NCBI GenBank assembly: GCA_021163015.1
Contig: JAGGXO010000071.1
Coordinates: 1 to 12,040, forward strand
Reading direction: 5' to 3'
Length of the DNA stretch: 12,040 nucleotides
Source: Candidatus Bipolaricaulota bacterium
Lineage (GTDB): Bacteria; Bipolaricaulota; Bipolaricaulia; UBA7950; UBA9294
The notes beneath the pieces were generated by a model, which was not told the origin of the DNA, searched no databases, and saw only the letters and a program-made list of their open reading frames with translations. The position numbers were made by a program, and so were the translations under genes. Below are positions 5,750 to 12,040 of this stretch, in pieces; the stretch's first letter is position 1, and each line of letters opens with the position of its first letter.

Positions 5750-6502
5750 ATGGGTATGAAGCTAGTCTTACTCCGGCATGGAGAAAGCGAATGGAACTTG
5801 GCAAACAGATTTACCGGTTGGACAGATGTAGATCTCTCCCCGCGGGGCTTGGATGAGGCTAAACGCGCAGGTGAGATCCTCCGTGATAAGGGCTACAAAT
5901 TTGATGTGGCCTACACATCCGTCCTCAAACGGGCCATCCGTACGTTGTGGATAGCTCTGGATGAACTTGACCTGATGTGGATTCCTGTCTACCGGTCGTG
6001 GCGCCTAAATGAGCGCCACTATGGAGCACTGCAAGGACTCAACAAGAAGGAGACAGCCGAGAAGTACGGTCAGGAGCAAGTCCACCAGTGGCGGCGCAGC
6101 TACGCTGTTCGCCCCCCAGCGTTGGACCCAAACGATGATCGGCACCCGCGTTTTGATCCGCGCTACTCAAGCCTGAAGCCAGAGGAGATTCCAGCGGCCG
6201 AGTGCCTGAAGGACACGCTGGAGCGAGTGCTCCCCTACTGGCATGAGACGATCGTTCCTGCCCTCAAGCGGGGTGAACGCGTGTTGATCGCTGCACACGG
6301 CAATAGCCTCCGCGCGCTGGTGAAGTACTTGGACGGCGTCTCAGAGGAGGAGATTACCGGCCTTAACATACCAACTGGGTTTCCTCTGGTCTACGAGCTC
6401 GATGATGACCTGCATGCCGTGAAGCACTACTACCTGGGGAATGCCGAGGAGATCGAAAGGGCAACCAATTCCGTCGCCAAGCAGGCTTCAACGAAGAAGT
6501 AA
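5750..6502 (+). CDS. gpmA: 2,3-bisphosphoglycerate-dependent phosphoglycerate mutase
   Basis: This cytosolic enzyme interconverts 3- and 2-phosphoglycerate in glycolysis and gluconeogenesis through a phosphohistidine. The 250 residues match the dPGM length. LVLLRHGESEWN (5-16) holds the phosphorylated His10. FTGWTDVDLSPRG, the LKRAIRTLW segment, RSWRLNERHYGALQGLNK with the acid Glu88, and LIAAHGNSLRAL with the second His183 all stand at family positions. The long insert with PALDPNDDRHP and the C-terminal IPTGFPLVYELDDDL mark GpmA rather than a generic histidine phosphatase. The ATG at 5750 follows AAAAGGAGATC with a 6-base gap from GGAG; the ATG two codons later is less well spaced. The next gene, rimO, begins 58 bases downstream on the same strand with no visible terminator between, so cotranscription is likely. 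Confidence 0.97.
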   Translation: MGMKLVLLRHGESEWNLANRFTGWTDVDLSPRGLDEAKRAGEILRDKGYKFDVAYTSVLKRAIRTLWIALDELDLMWIPVYRSWRLNERHYGALQGLNKKETAEKYGQEQVHQWRRSYAVRPPALDPNDDRHPRFDPRYSSLKPEEIPAAECLKDTLERVLPYWHETIVPALKRGERVLIAAHGNSLRALVKYLDGVSEEEITGLNIPTGFPLVYELDDDLHAVKHYYLGNAEEIERATNSVAKQASTKK

Positions 6503-6560
6503 CAACTAGAAGGTGCTCCCACAGCGGTGTGACTTAGAGGGCGGTAGCGAGGAGATTCAT

Positions 6561-7886
6561 GTGAACGATGACACAGGGCACAAGAGCCCGCGCGTGCATT
6601 TGGCCAGTTTGGGCTGTGCGAAGAACTTGGTGGATTCCGAGCGAATCCTCGCTCGCTTCGCTGCTGCCGGGGCGATTGTCGGGGCTCCGCCGGAAGAAGC
6701 GGAGATTATCATCGTCAACACATGCGGGTTCATCGAGCCGGCCAAGCGCGAATCAATAGACACAATTCTCGATTACACCCATTACAAGGAAGATGGCCAG
6801 TGTAAAAGGCTGATCGTCATGGGTTGCCTAGCGCAGCGCTACGCTGACGAGCTGCGAGCCGGGCTTCCGGAGGTGGATGGCATATTCGGCCTGAACCAGG
6901 ATGAGGAGATACTCGAAGCCTGCGGTTTCGCTCAGACGTGTGATAGTGGGCGTTTCCTGCTTACTCCGGCGCACACCGCGTATCTTCGCATCTCCGATGG
7001 CTGCGATAATAGGTGCACCTACTGCACCATCCCGCTCATCCGTGGCGCGTATCGCGAACGCCCTGCCGATGAGATCATCGTAGAGGCAGGGGAACTGGTG
7101 GAGCGCGGAGTGCGTGAGATCAACGTTATTGCCCAGGATACCAGTGTGTATGGCGCGGAGAAGCCAGGTGGGATGCGCATCCATAATCTGTTGGCGAGAT
7201 TGGCACAGATCTCAGATCTGCACTGGCTTCGCTTGCTCTACACTCATCCGGCTCACTTTCCTACGGAGCTGATCGACGCCTACACGGGGATTCCTAAACT
7301 CTGTCCGTACGTCGATCTCCCACTGCAGCATCTGAACAATGATATCCTGCGTCGCATGGGCCGCGGTGCGACGGCAGAGGAGTCTTTGAAGCTGATTGAG
7401 AGGCTGCGCCTGCGGGTACCTGGGATCGCTATTCGCACGACCTTCATTGTTGGGTTCCCTGGCGAGACGGATGCCCAGTTTCGCGAGCTTCTCGAATACG
7501 TTAAAGACCTGCGCTTCGAGCACGTTGGCGTTTTCCCCTATTCACAGGAGGAAGGTACGCCGGCAGCGCTCATGCCCGATCAGATCCCTGACCAGGTCAA
7601 GGAAGAACGTGTACGGGAACTGATGCTCGCCCAGCAGGAGATTGTCTTTGCGCGCAACGCTTCCATTATTGGAACACGGGGGGAGGTTGTGATCGATGAG
7701 CCAGGGGATGATGATGGGATATGGCTTGGTCGATCCATCACCCAGGCTCCTGATGTGGATAGCCTCACATACGTTGAGGGAAGCGATCTTGCCGCCGGGC
7801 AGTTCATCGAGGTGGAGATAGCCGGTGCCGATGGCTACGATCTGGTCGCCTCCCCGATAGAGGAGAATGATGGAATATCTTCTTGA
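6561..7886 (+). CDS. rimO: Ribosomal protein S12 (aspartate) methylthiotransferase, radical SAM
   Basis: RimO adds a methylthio group to the conserved aspartate of ribosomal protein S12 using two [4Fe-4S] clusters and S-adenosylmethionine. With GTG at 6561 as residue 1 the protein has 441 residues, normal for the family. The N-terminal MTTase domain begins VHLASLGCAKNLVDSE, with cluster cysteines 19, 55 (NTCGFIEPAK) and 89 (MGCLAQRY). The radical SAM motif CDNRCTYC supplies cysteines 148, 152 and 155, followed by PLIRGAYRERP, which is typical of RimO and differs from MiaB. The last 65-70 residues form a TRAM domain. I chose GTG 6561 because GAGGAG stands 6 bases before it; the GTG at 6513 has AGAAGG directly against it and adds 16 unrelated residues. 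The 3' end overlaps the B3/B4-domain gene by 17 bases, implying coupled translation. Confidence 0.96.
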   Translation: MNDDTGHKSPRVHLASLGCAKNLVDSERILARFAAAGAIVGAPPEEAEIIIVNTCGFIEPAKRESIDTILDYTHYKEDGQCKRLIVMGCLAQRYADELRAGLPEVDGIFGLNQDEEILEACGFAQTCDSGRFLLTPAHTAYLRISDGCDNRCTYCTIPLIRGAYRERPADEIIVEAGELVERGVREINVIAQDTSVYGAEKPGGMRIHNLLARLAQISDLHWLRLLYTHPAHFPTELIDAYTGIPKLCPYVDLPLQHLNNDILRRMGRGATAEESLKLIERLRLRVPGIAIRTTFIVGFPGETDAQFRELLEYVKDLRFEHVGVFPYSQEEGTPAALMPDQIPDQVKEERVRELMLAQQEIVFARNASIIGTRGEVVIDEPGDDDGIWLGRSITQAPDVDSLTYVEGSDLAAGQFIEVEIAGADGYDLVASPIEENDGISS

Positions 7887-8550
7887 GATCGGCGATGATT
7901 TGGGACCGTGCCCGGTCATCCCAGCACTGATCTGGGCGGAGGGAATAACATCGCCGCAGCCGACAGAAACCGCACCGGACTTCCTTACCGAAGTCATCTT
8001 GGAGGCACAGAAGACCGGAGAAGAGTACGTCCCTTCCGAGGTGCGCAAGCGAGTGCGGAGGATGCTCCGTTATGGTAAGTACCATGCAAGTGGGCGGGGA
8101 AAGCCGGCGAGTGAGTTCCTCCTGCGTAGCGCGCTGAGAGATGAATTTCCGCTAGTCAACGGCCCGGTTGACGTGAACAACGCGATAAGCCTCGCTTCGG
8201 GGCTTCCTGGTTCGATCTTCGATACAGGTATCTCGGGAGCACACTTGTTGGTCAGGCGTGGGAGACCGGGCGAGTCTTATGTCTTCAACAACTCCGGGCA
8301 GACGATTGATCTGCAGGATCTGCTCCTTGTATGTCGCAAGACCGATGGAGCCTGGGAACCGTGTGGAAATCCGGTGAAGGATGCCATGACAACGAAGATC
8401 CACCAGCGGACGCGAAACGTTGTTGCAGTCCTCTACTCCCCAGCAGATGGCTCACGCAATGAGCTAACCTCCTGGGCGCAGAAGTATGCCCAGCTTCTCT
8501 CCTCACACTGCGGGGCACAAACGACGGGTTACCGCATCGTTGAACCTTAG
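7870..8550 (+). CDS. Freestanding B3/B4 tRNA-editing-domain protein (PheRS beta-like)
   Basis: This 226-residue protein carries the B3/B4 domain that, inside the PheRS beta subunit, hydrolyses Tyr-tRNA(Phe), here without any synthetase part. Recognisable blocks are FPLVNGPVDVNNAISLASGLP (about 93-113, compare the VNNVVDVTNYVML block of PheRS), SIFDTGISGAHLLVRRGRPGE (compare AFDLDKL...VRRAREGE), the NNSGQTIDLQDLLLVC strands and the closing TKIHQRTRNVVAVLYSP. The histidine of the PheRS HAFD block is Ser here. The N-terminal 90 residues, with KYHASGRGKPASEFL, match the stand-alone family (COG3382-like). It probably acts on mischarged tRNA in trans, but the substrate cannot be told. The ATG at 7870 is preferred to 7867 because GAGGAG ends at 7865. 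The gene begins 17 bases inside rimO and ends 9 bases before the convergent membrane-protein gene. Confidence 0.87.
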   Translation: MEYLLEIGDDLGPCPVIPALIWAEGITSPQPTETAPDFLTEVILEAQKTGEEYVPSEVRKRVRRMLRYGKYHASGRGKPASEFLLRSALRDEFPLVNGPVDVNNAISLASGLPGSIFDTGISGAHLLVRRGRPGESYVFNNSGQTIDLQDLLLVCRKTDGAWEPCGNPVKDAMTTKIHQRTRNVVAVLYSPADGSRNELTSWAQKYAQLLSSHCGAQTTGYRIVEP

Positions 8551-8559
8551 TTCGAGTGC

Positions 8560-8763
8560 CTACTCGGTGTCCGCCCTCCGGTTTCTGCGACGATATCCGC
8601 GAGCCATGAGAATAGCGACGGCTAGAAAGCCAATGCCGATAGCAACAAGGATCGACGCGATCGCCGCACTGGGTCTTACGATCATGAATCCGATCACCAG
8701 TCCGATGAGCGCCGATCCGATCCCTAGAATGCATGAATACAAGCAAAATAGTCCGTTGTTCAT
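8560..8763 (-). CDS. Small two-helix membrane protein, unknown function
   Basis: A 67-residue protein with two hydrophobic segments, about residues 5-29 (FCLYSCILGIGSALIGLVIGF and onward) and 34-53 (AAIASILVAIGIGFLAVAIL). A very basic tail follows (ARGYRRRNRRADTE), which should face the cytoplasm; both ends would then be inside. I know no family for it. The start is uncertain: ATG at 8763 or GTG one codon earlier (8766), both behind AGGGG. It begins 37 bases after the SurA-like gene on the same strand, so the two are probably cotranscribed. The convergent B3/B4 gene ends 9 bases from its stop. Confidence 0.6.
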   Translation of the reverse strand: MNNGLFCLYSCILGIGSALIGLVIGFMIVRPSAAIASILVAIGIGFLAVAILMARGYRRRNRRADTE

Positions 8764-8800
8764 CACACAGTGCCCCTATCTGCATTTGCTCACAGCGCTG

Positions 8801-9532
8801 CTAAAAGAGGATCTGAATATCCGCCGAATCCTTGACATCCTTGAACCAACTATTCCACCGATCTCCCTTAGCTTTGTTCAGCAGGTTGTCGTGGATGCTT
8901 GCAGAGACATCGGAGAATGGCTTTACCGTGCCATCATCGTTGGTGTAATCGGCTTGGTGTTCATCATAGTAGGACTGGACGTCGTCATCACTCACGGAAA
9001 TGTCGGCAACGACTGACTCCTGCAATGCCTGCACCATCAGCTGCTCGCGATAGTTCTGTGCTAGTCGCGTCTTGTAATCCTCGAGCGATGAGCCCTGTTG
9101 CTTGAGGGCGGAGTCGATCTGATCCATCGTCATCTGATTTTGCTGCATGATCTGGTTTAAGCGTGACTGTACCTGGTCTGAAACCTTGGACTCGTCAGCC
9201 TGCATCCCAAGTGCCGTTGCTTGTTGGACCATGATGCGACTATCGATTATCTGGTCAAGTACATCGCGCTGGTAGCGGTCGAGGAATGCCTTCCCTTCTG
9301 GGGTCGAGAGGAGAGTCTGTCCAAATGCCTGGGGAAGCTTGGAGAAGACTGTCTGGAAGATCTGCGAGATACCAGCAGCTCCTTCCAGAGTTGCCATGGT
9401 GATCTGCTCTCCGTTCACGATAGCGGCAATGGTGGAAGATGGTGATTGCGTGTCGGCAGGCGCTTCTTGAGAGAACGCAATGAGTGAGCTTAGCAGCAGC
9501 CCAACAAATAGCAGTAGCGATACCTTTTTCAC
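8801..9532 (-). CDS. SurA N-terminal-domain periplasmic chaperone without a PPIase domain
   Basis: A 243-residue exported protein of the SurA/PrsA/PpiD family. The N-terminus KKVSLLLFVGLLLSSLIAFSQE is a signal peptide. AAIVNGEQITMATLE begins the SurA-N domain (the usual VNGxxIT start). Helices follow: RYQRDVLDQIIDSRIMVQQATALGMQADESKVSDQV and LKQQGSSLEDYKTRLAQNYREQLMVQ, then VSDDDVQSYYDEHQADY. In PrsA or SurA a parvulin domain would come next. Here the chain passes directly to the closing helix (DVSASIHDNLLNKAKGDRWNSWF) and a final DIQILF strand, so it is a chaperone-only form. The GTG at 9532 is well supported by GGAGG 6 bases before it; the longer frame from 9691 would add 53 residues ahead of the signal peptide and cross the start of uvrB. 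A small membrane-protein gene follows. Confidence 0.88.
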   Translation of the reverse strand: MKKVSLLLFVGLLLSSLIAFSQEAPADTQSPSSTIAAIVNGEQITMATLEGAAGISQIFQTVFSKLPQAFGQTLLSTPEGKAFLDRYQRDVLDQIIDSRIMVQQATALGMQADESKVSDQVQSRLNQIMQQNQMTMDQIDSALKQQGSSLEDYKTRLAQNYREQLMVQALQESVVADISVSDDDVQSYYDEHQADYTNDDGTVKPFSDVSASIHDNLLNKAKGDRWNSWFKDVKDSADIQILF

Positions 9533-9565
9533 GTGAAGCCTCCATTTCAGTTCTTGATTGGGTGG

Positions 9566-9594
9566 ATCGTGCCCCATTCCGCGAAGCTTTTCAA
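9566..9594 (-). promoter_or_regulatory. Possible promoter for the SurA-like gene
   Basis: On the minus strand TTGAAA (9594-9589) and CACGAT (9571-9566) are 17 bases apart. Transcription would start near 9559, about 26 bases before the GTG and just upstream of its ribosome-binding site. The -10 match is modest. Confidence 0.4.
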
Positions 9595-9611
9595 GCGTTG
9601 GCAGGGGTCTG

Positions 9612-9640
9612 TTGATCCGCCTGTGCGTAGAGGCTACTAT
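9612..9640 (+). promoter_or_regulatory. Sigma70-type promoter giving a near-leaderless uvrB mRNA
   Basis: TTGATC (9612-9617) and TACTAT (9635-9640) are separated by 17 bases. Transcription would start near 9647, about four bases before the ATG at 9651. No ribosome-binding site other than AGG touching the start codon is present. No LexA-like palindrome is visible. A second hexamer, TATACT (9642-9647), overlaps but has no fitting -35. Confidence 0.5.
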
Positions 9641-9650
9641 GTATACTAGG

Positions 9651-11642
9651 ATGCAAACGCTAAGAGTGGGAGAGAGAGCGGGATTTCGCATTTCGCCGCA
9701 TATGAAGCCGCAAGGTGATCAGCCGGAGGCGATCGCCGCGTTGACCGAGGGTCTCCTTGCGGGAGATAGATTCCAGACTCTTCTCGGTGCGACCGGAACG
9801 GGAAAGACGTTTACTATCGCCAACGTGATCCAAAACGTCCAACGACCAACGCTCGTCATGGCACACAACAAGACTCTGGTTGCGCAGTTGTGTAACGAAT
9901 TTCGCGAACTATTCCCGGAGAACGCGGTGCACTACTTTGTCTCCTACTACGATTACTACCAGCCAGAAGCGTATCTTCCTCAGACGGACACGTATATCGA
10001 GAAGGATTCGTCGATCAATGATGAGATCGACCGCATGCGGCACGCCGCAACCTCGGCTCTCTTCGAGCGGCGGGACGTGATCATTGTGGCATCGGTGTCA
10101 TGCATCTACGGCCTCGGCTCACCGGTGAACTACCGAGATATGTCGATCAGCATTTCGCGTGGAAGTGCAAACGATCGCGATGATGTGATGCGCAAGCTCG
10201 TAGGTTTGCAGTACACGCGAAATGAGATCGGCTTCGAGCGAGGAACGTTCCGTGCCCGCGGGGACACTCTAGAGATCATCCCCGCTTATCAGGAGGATAT
10301 CTTGCGTGTCGAGTTCTTCGGGGACGAGATAGAACGGATCGCTATCCTCGATCCGATTACCGGCCACCCTCGGCGCGAAGAGGATGAGATCACGATCTAC
10401 CCGGCGTCACACTTCATCACCCCGCGCGAGAGAATGCAGCGGGCGACAGAGGCGATCGAGGAGGAACTAGAAGAGCGCTTGGAGCAGCTCAAGGCGGAGG
10501 GGAAACTGTTGGAAGCACAGCGCCTGGGTCAGCGGACGCGCTATGATCTGGAGATGATGCAGGAGATGGGCTACTGCTCTGGCATCGAGAACTACTCGCG
10601 CCACCTCGATGGCCGCTTACCTGGTCAGCCCCCATCGGTGCTGATCGACTATTTTCCATCCGATTTCCTGATGGTGATCGACGAGTCGCATCAGACCGTC
10701 CCGCAGGTGCGCGGGATGTATCATGGGGACCGCTCGCGCAAGCGAACGCTGGTTGACTACGGATTTCGCCTCCCCCCAGCGCTCGACAACCGACCGCTGA
10801 TGTTCAACGAGTTCGAGGAGCGCTTGAATCAGGTAATATTCACCTCGGCCACCCCTGGACCGTACGAGCTAAGCCATTCTAGTCGCGTGGTCGAGCAGAT
10901 CATTCGACCCACTGGTTTAGTTGATCCGGAGCTGGCTATCCATCCTGTTGCCGGTCAAGTGGATCACCTGATCGGCGAGGTGCGCAAGGTTGTCGAGCGC
11001 GGAGAGCGTGTGTTGGTGACTACTCTCACCAAGCGGATGGCCGAAGACCTAACGGAGTACTTAGTCGATCTTGGCGTGCGGGCGCGCTACCTGCACTCGG
11101 AGATCGATACGCTAGAGCGGATAGAGATCCTGCGTGACCTGCGCCTCGGCAAGTTTGACGTGCTGGTGGGAATCAACCTCCTGCGCGAGGGGCTTGACCT
11201 GCCCGAGGTGTCGCTGGTGACGATCCTCGATGCGGATAAGGAGGGATTCCTCCGGTCTGGGACTTCGCTCATCCAGACGATCGGGCGCGCGGCACGAAAT
11301 GTACGAGGCAAGGTGATCCTGTACGCTGATGTGATGACCGACTCCATCCGCTACGCCGTCGGCGAGACGAATCGGCGACGGGCAATCCAGATTGCCTACA
11401 ACGAGGAGCACGGTATCACCCCGAAGACGATCGAGCGAAACATCGCCGACATCGCTCAGACGATCAACGCCCCGCAGGCGGCAGTGCCGACGAAGGAGGA
11501 GCTGGAACGGATCACTCCTGACGAGATCTTGTCGCAGATTACGCAATTGGAGGCACAGATGCGGCAGGCAGCGGATAAGTTGGAGTTCGAGCAGGCAGCG
11601 GCGCTAAGAGACGAGATACGGAGCCTGAGGAAGAAGCTATGA
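9651..11642 (+). CDS. uvrB: Excinuclease ABC subunit B
   Basis: UvrB is the damage-verifying helicase-like subunit of nucleotide excision repair; UvrA loads it and it recruits UvrC. From the ATG at 9651 the protein is 663 residues, the usual length. Features in order: FRISPHMKPQGDQPEAI, Walker A GATGTGKT (46-53), MAHNKTLVAQL, and the beta-hairpin region beginning YDYYQPEAYLPQTDTYIEKD that clamps DNA. Then come the DESH box after FLMVI, the TSATPGPYE and VLVTTLTKRMAEDLTEYL motifs of the second RecA-like domain, and GRAARN. A C-terminal UVR motif (about 36 residues from LEAQMRQAADKLEFEQAAAL) binds UvrC. The frame is open upstream to 9558, with an ATG at 9639, but the N-terminus fits the family best from 9651, next to a promoter that would give a leaderless transcript. 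The stop overlaps the uvrA start. Confidence 0.97.
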   Translation: MQTLRVGERAGFRISPHMKPQGDQPEAIAALTEGLLAGDRFQTLLGATGTGKTFTIANVIQNVQRPTLVMAHNKTLVAQLCNEFRELFPENAVHYFVSYYDYYQPEAYLPQTDTYIEKDSSINDEIDRMRHAATSALFERRDVIIVASVSCIYGLGSPVNYRDMSISISRGSANDRDDVMRKLVGLQYTRNEIGFERGTFRARGDTLEIIPAYQEDILRVEFFGDEIERIAILDPITGHPRREEDEITIYPASHFITPRERMQRATEAIEEELEERLEQLKAEGKLLEAQRLGQRTRYDLEMMQEMGYCSGIENYSRHLDGRLPGQPPSVLIDYFPSDFLMVIDESHQTVPQVRGMYHGDRSRKRTLVDYGFRLPPALDNRPLMFNEFEERLNQVIFTSATPGPYELSHSSRVVEQIIRPTGLVDPELAIHPVAGQVDHLIGEVRKVVERGERVLVTTLTKRMAEDLTEYLVDLGVRARYLHSEIDTLERIEILRDLRLGKFDVLVGINLLREGLDLPEVSLVTILDADKEGFLRSGTSLIQTIGRAARNVRGKVILYADVMTDSIRYAVGETNRRRAIQIAYNEEHGITPKTIERNIADIAQTINAPQAAVPTKEELERITPDEILSQITQLEAQMRQAADKLEFEQAAALRDEIRSLRKKL

Positions 11643-12040
11643 GCATGCTGCGAGTGAAGGGCGCGCGTGAGCACAACCTGAAGAACATCGATCTGGAGAT
11701 CCCGCGCGACAAGCTGGTCGTTATCACAGGGATCTCCGGTTCAGGAAAGAGTTCGCTAGCGTTCGACACGATTTACGCGGAAGGTCAGCGTCGCTACGTG
11801 GAATCGCTGTCGGCCTACGCCCGCCAGTTCCTCGGCCAGATGGAGAAGCCAGATGTGGATTTTATCGAGGGCCTCTCTCCAGCGATCTCCATCGACCAGA
11901 AGACGCGCAGCCACAACCCACGGTCGACCGTTGGCACGGTGACGGAGATCTACGACTACCTGCGCCTGCTGTACGCACGCATCGGGCACCCGCACTGTCC
12001 GAAGTGCGGCCGCCCAATCACGCAGCAGTCGGCAGAGCAA
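11639..12040 (+). CDS. uvrA: Excinuclease ABC subunit A, N-terminal part (3' end outside the window)
   Basis: The first 134 residues of UvrA, the ABC-type ATPase dimer that finds DNA damage and delivers UvrB. LRVKGAREHNLKNIDLEIPR leads to Walker A GISGSGKSS (31-39), then SLAFDTIYAEGQRRYVESLSAYARQFL and KPDVDFIEGLSPAISIDQK, all highly typical. CPKCG (120-123) begins the first zinc module. The ATG at 11639 overlaps the uvrB stop as ATGA, with GAGG 8 bases ahead, so translation should be coupled; the ATG two codons later is possible. The frame runs without a stop to the window edge. The order uvrB-uvrA in one operon is common in bacteria. Confidence 0.97.
   Translation, partial: MSMLRVKGAREHNLKNIDLEIPRDKLVVITGISGSGKSSLAFDTIYAEGQRRYVESLSAYARQFLGQMEKPDVDFIEGLSPAISIDQKTRSHNPRSTVGTVTEIYDYLRLLYARIGHPHCPKCGRPITQQSAEQ

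Noticed and set aside
8553..8566. Hairpin CGAGT-GCCT-ACTCG between the convergent B3/B4 and membrane-protein genes, as a two-way terminator
   Set aside because: The stem is only 5 pairs, and no T run follows on either strand.
9558..9650. A longer uvrB start (9558 or the ATG at 9639)
   Set aside because: The added residues do not resemble UvrB, there is no ribosome-binding site, and the best promoter hexamers overlap this stretch.
9533..9691. A longer start for the SurA-like protein at 9691
   Set aside because: It would put 53 residues before an obvious signal peptide and overlap the start of uvrB. The GTG at 9532 has a well-placed GGAGG.

Overview
The window looks like ordinary chromosome from an uncultivated bacterium with an outer membrane. 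Base composition is moderately GC-rich and even throughout. Genes are tightly packed, ribosome-binding sites are clear GGAGG-type sequences at most genes, and several starts are GTG. Signs of an outer membrane are a secreted beta-rich protein, a SurA-type periplasmic chaperone, and a serine palmitoyltransferase-like enzyme next to a short-chain dehydrogenase. There is no rRNA and no complete tRNA. A deep-branching lineage such as Bipolaricaulota would fit, but that placement is an impression from gene style and was not tested. I see no insertion sequence, phage gene, CRISPR array or integration site.

Layout. 1-1777: the end of a short-chain dehydrogenase/reductase, then a serine palmitoyltransferase-like alpha-oxoamine synthase; together they could make the 3-ketosphinganine/sphinganine-type base of a sphingolipid. 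1778-3153: two tandem hairpins, an extended -10 promoter, a secreted beta-rich (probable outer-membrane) protein and a good intrinsic terminator. 3296-4145: a freestanding archaeal-type threonyl-tRNA synthetase editing domain, convergent with a CGGC-domain protein. 4317-4976: a proteasome-fold Ntn-hydrolase candidate with serine, not threonine, at the nucleophile position. 5090-5431: an FmdB-type zinc-ribbon protein. 5432-5749: a 318-base interval with a tRNA-D-arm-like hairpin and an 11-codon leader ORF behind a strong ribosome-binding site. 5750-8550: gpmA, rimO and a freestanding B3/B4 (PheRS-type) editing-domain protein, all on the plus strand. 8560-9532, minus strand: a SurA-N-domain chaperone without a PPIase domain and a small two-helix membrane protein. 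9651-12040: uvrB overlapping the start of uvrA, which runs out of the window.

How the genes relate. The clearest theme is translation fidelity. Two stand-alone tRNA-editing modules of different families (ThrRS-ED and B3/B4) lie within about 5 kb, and the second overlaps rimO, which modifies ribosomal protein S12. The ThrRS-ED protein lacks several residues I recall as catalytic in the archaeal enzyme. The second theme is the cell envelope (sphingoid-base genes, outer-membrane protein, SurA-like chaperone). The third is nucleotide excision repair (uvrBA). Two genes, the Ntn hydrolase and uvrB, have no ribosome-binding site; each has a sigma70-type promoter placed so that transcription would begin only a few bases before the start codon, which suggests leaderless mRNAs.
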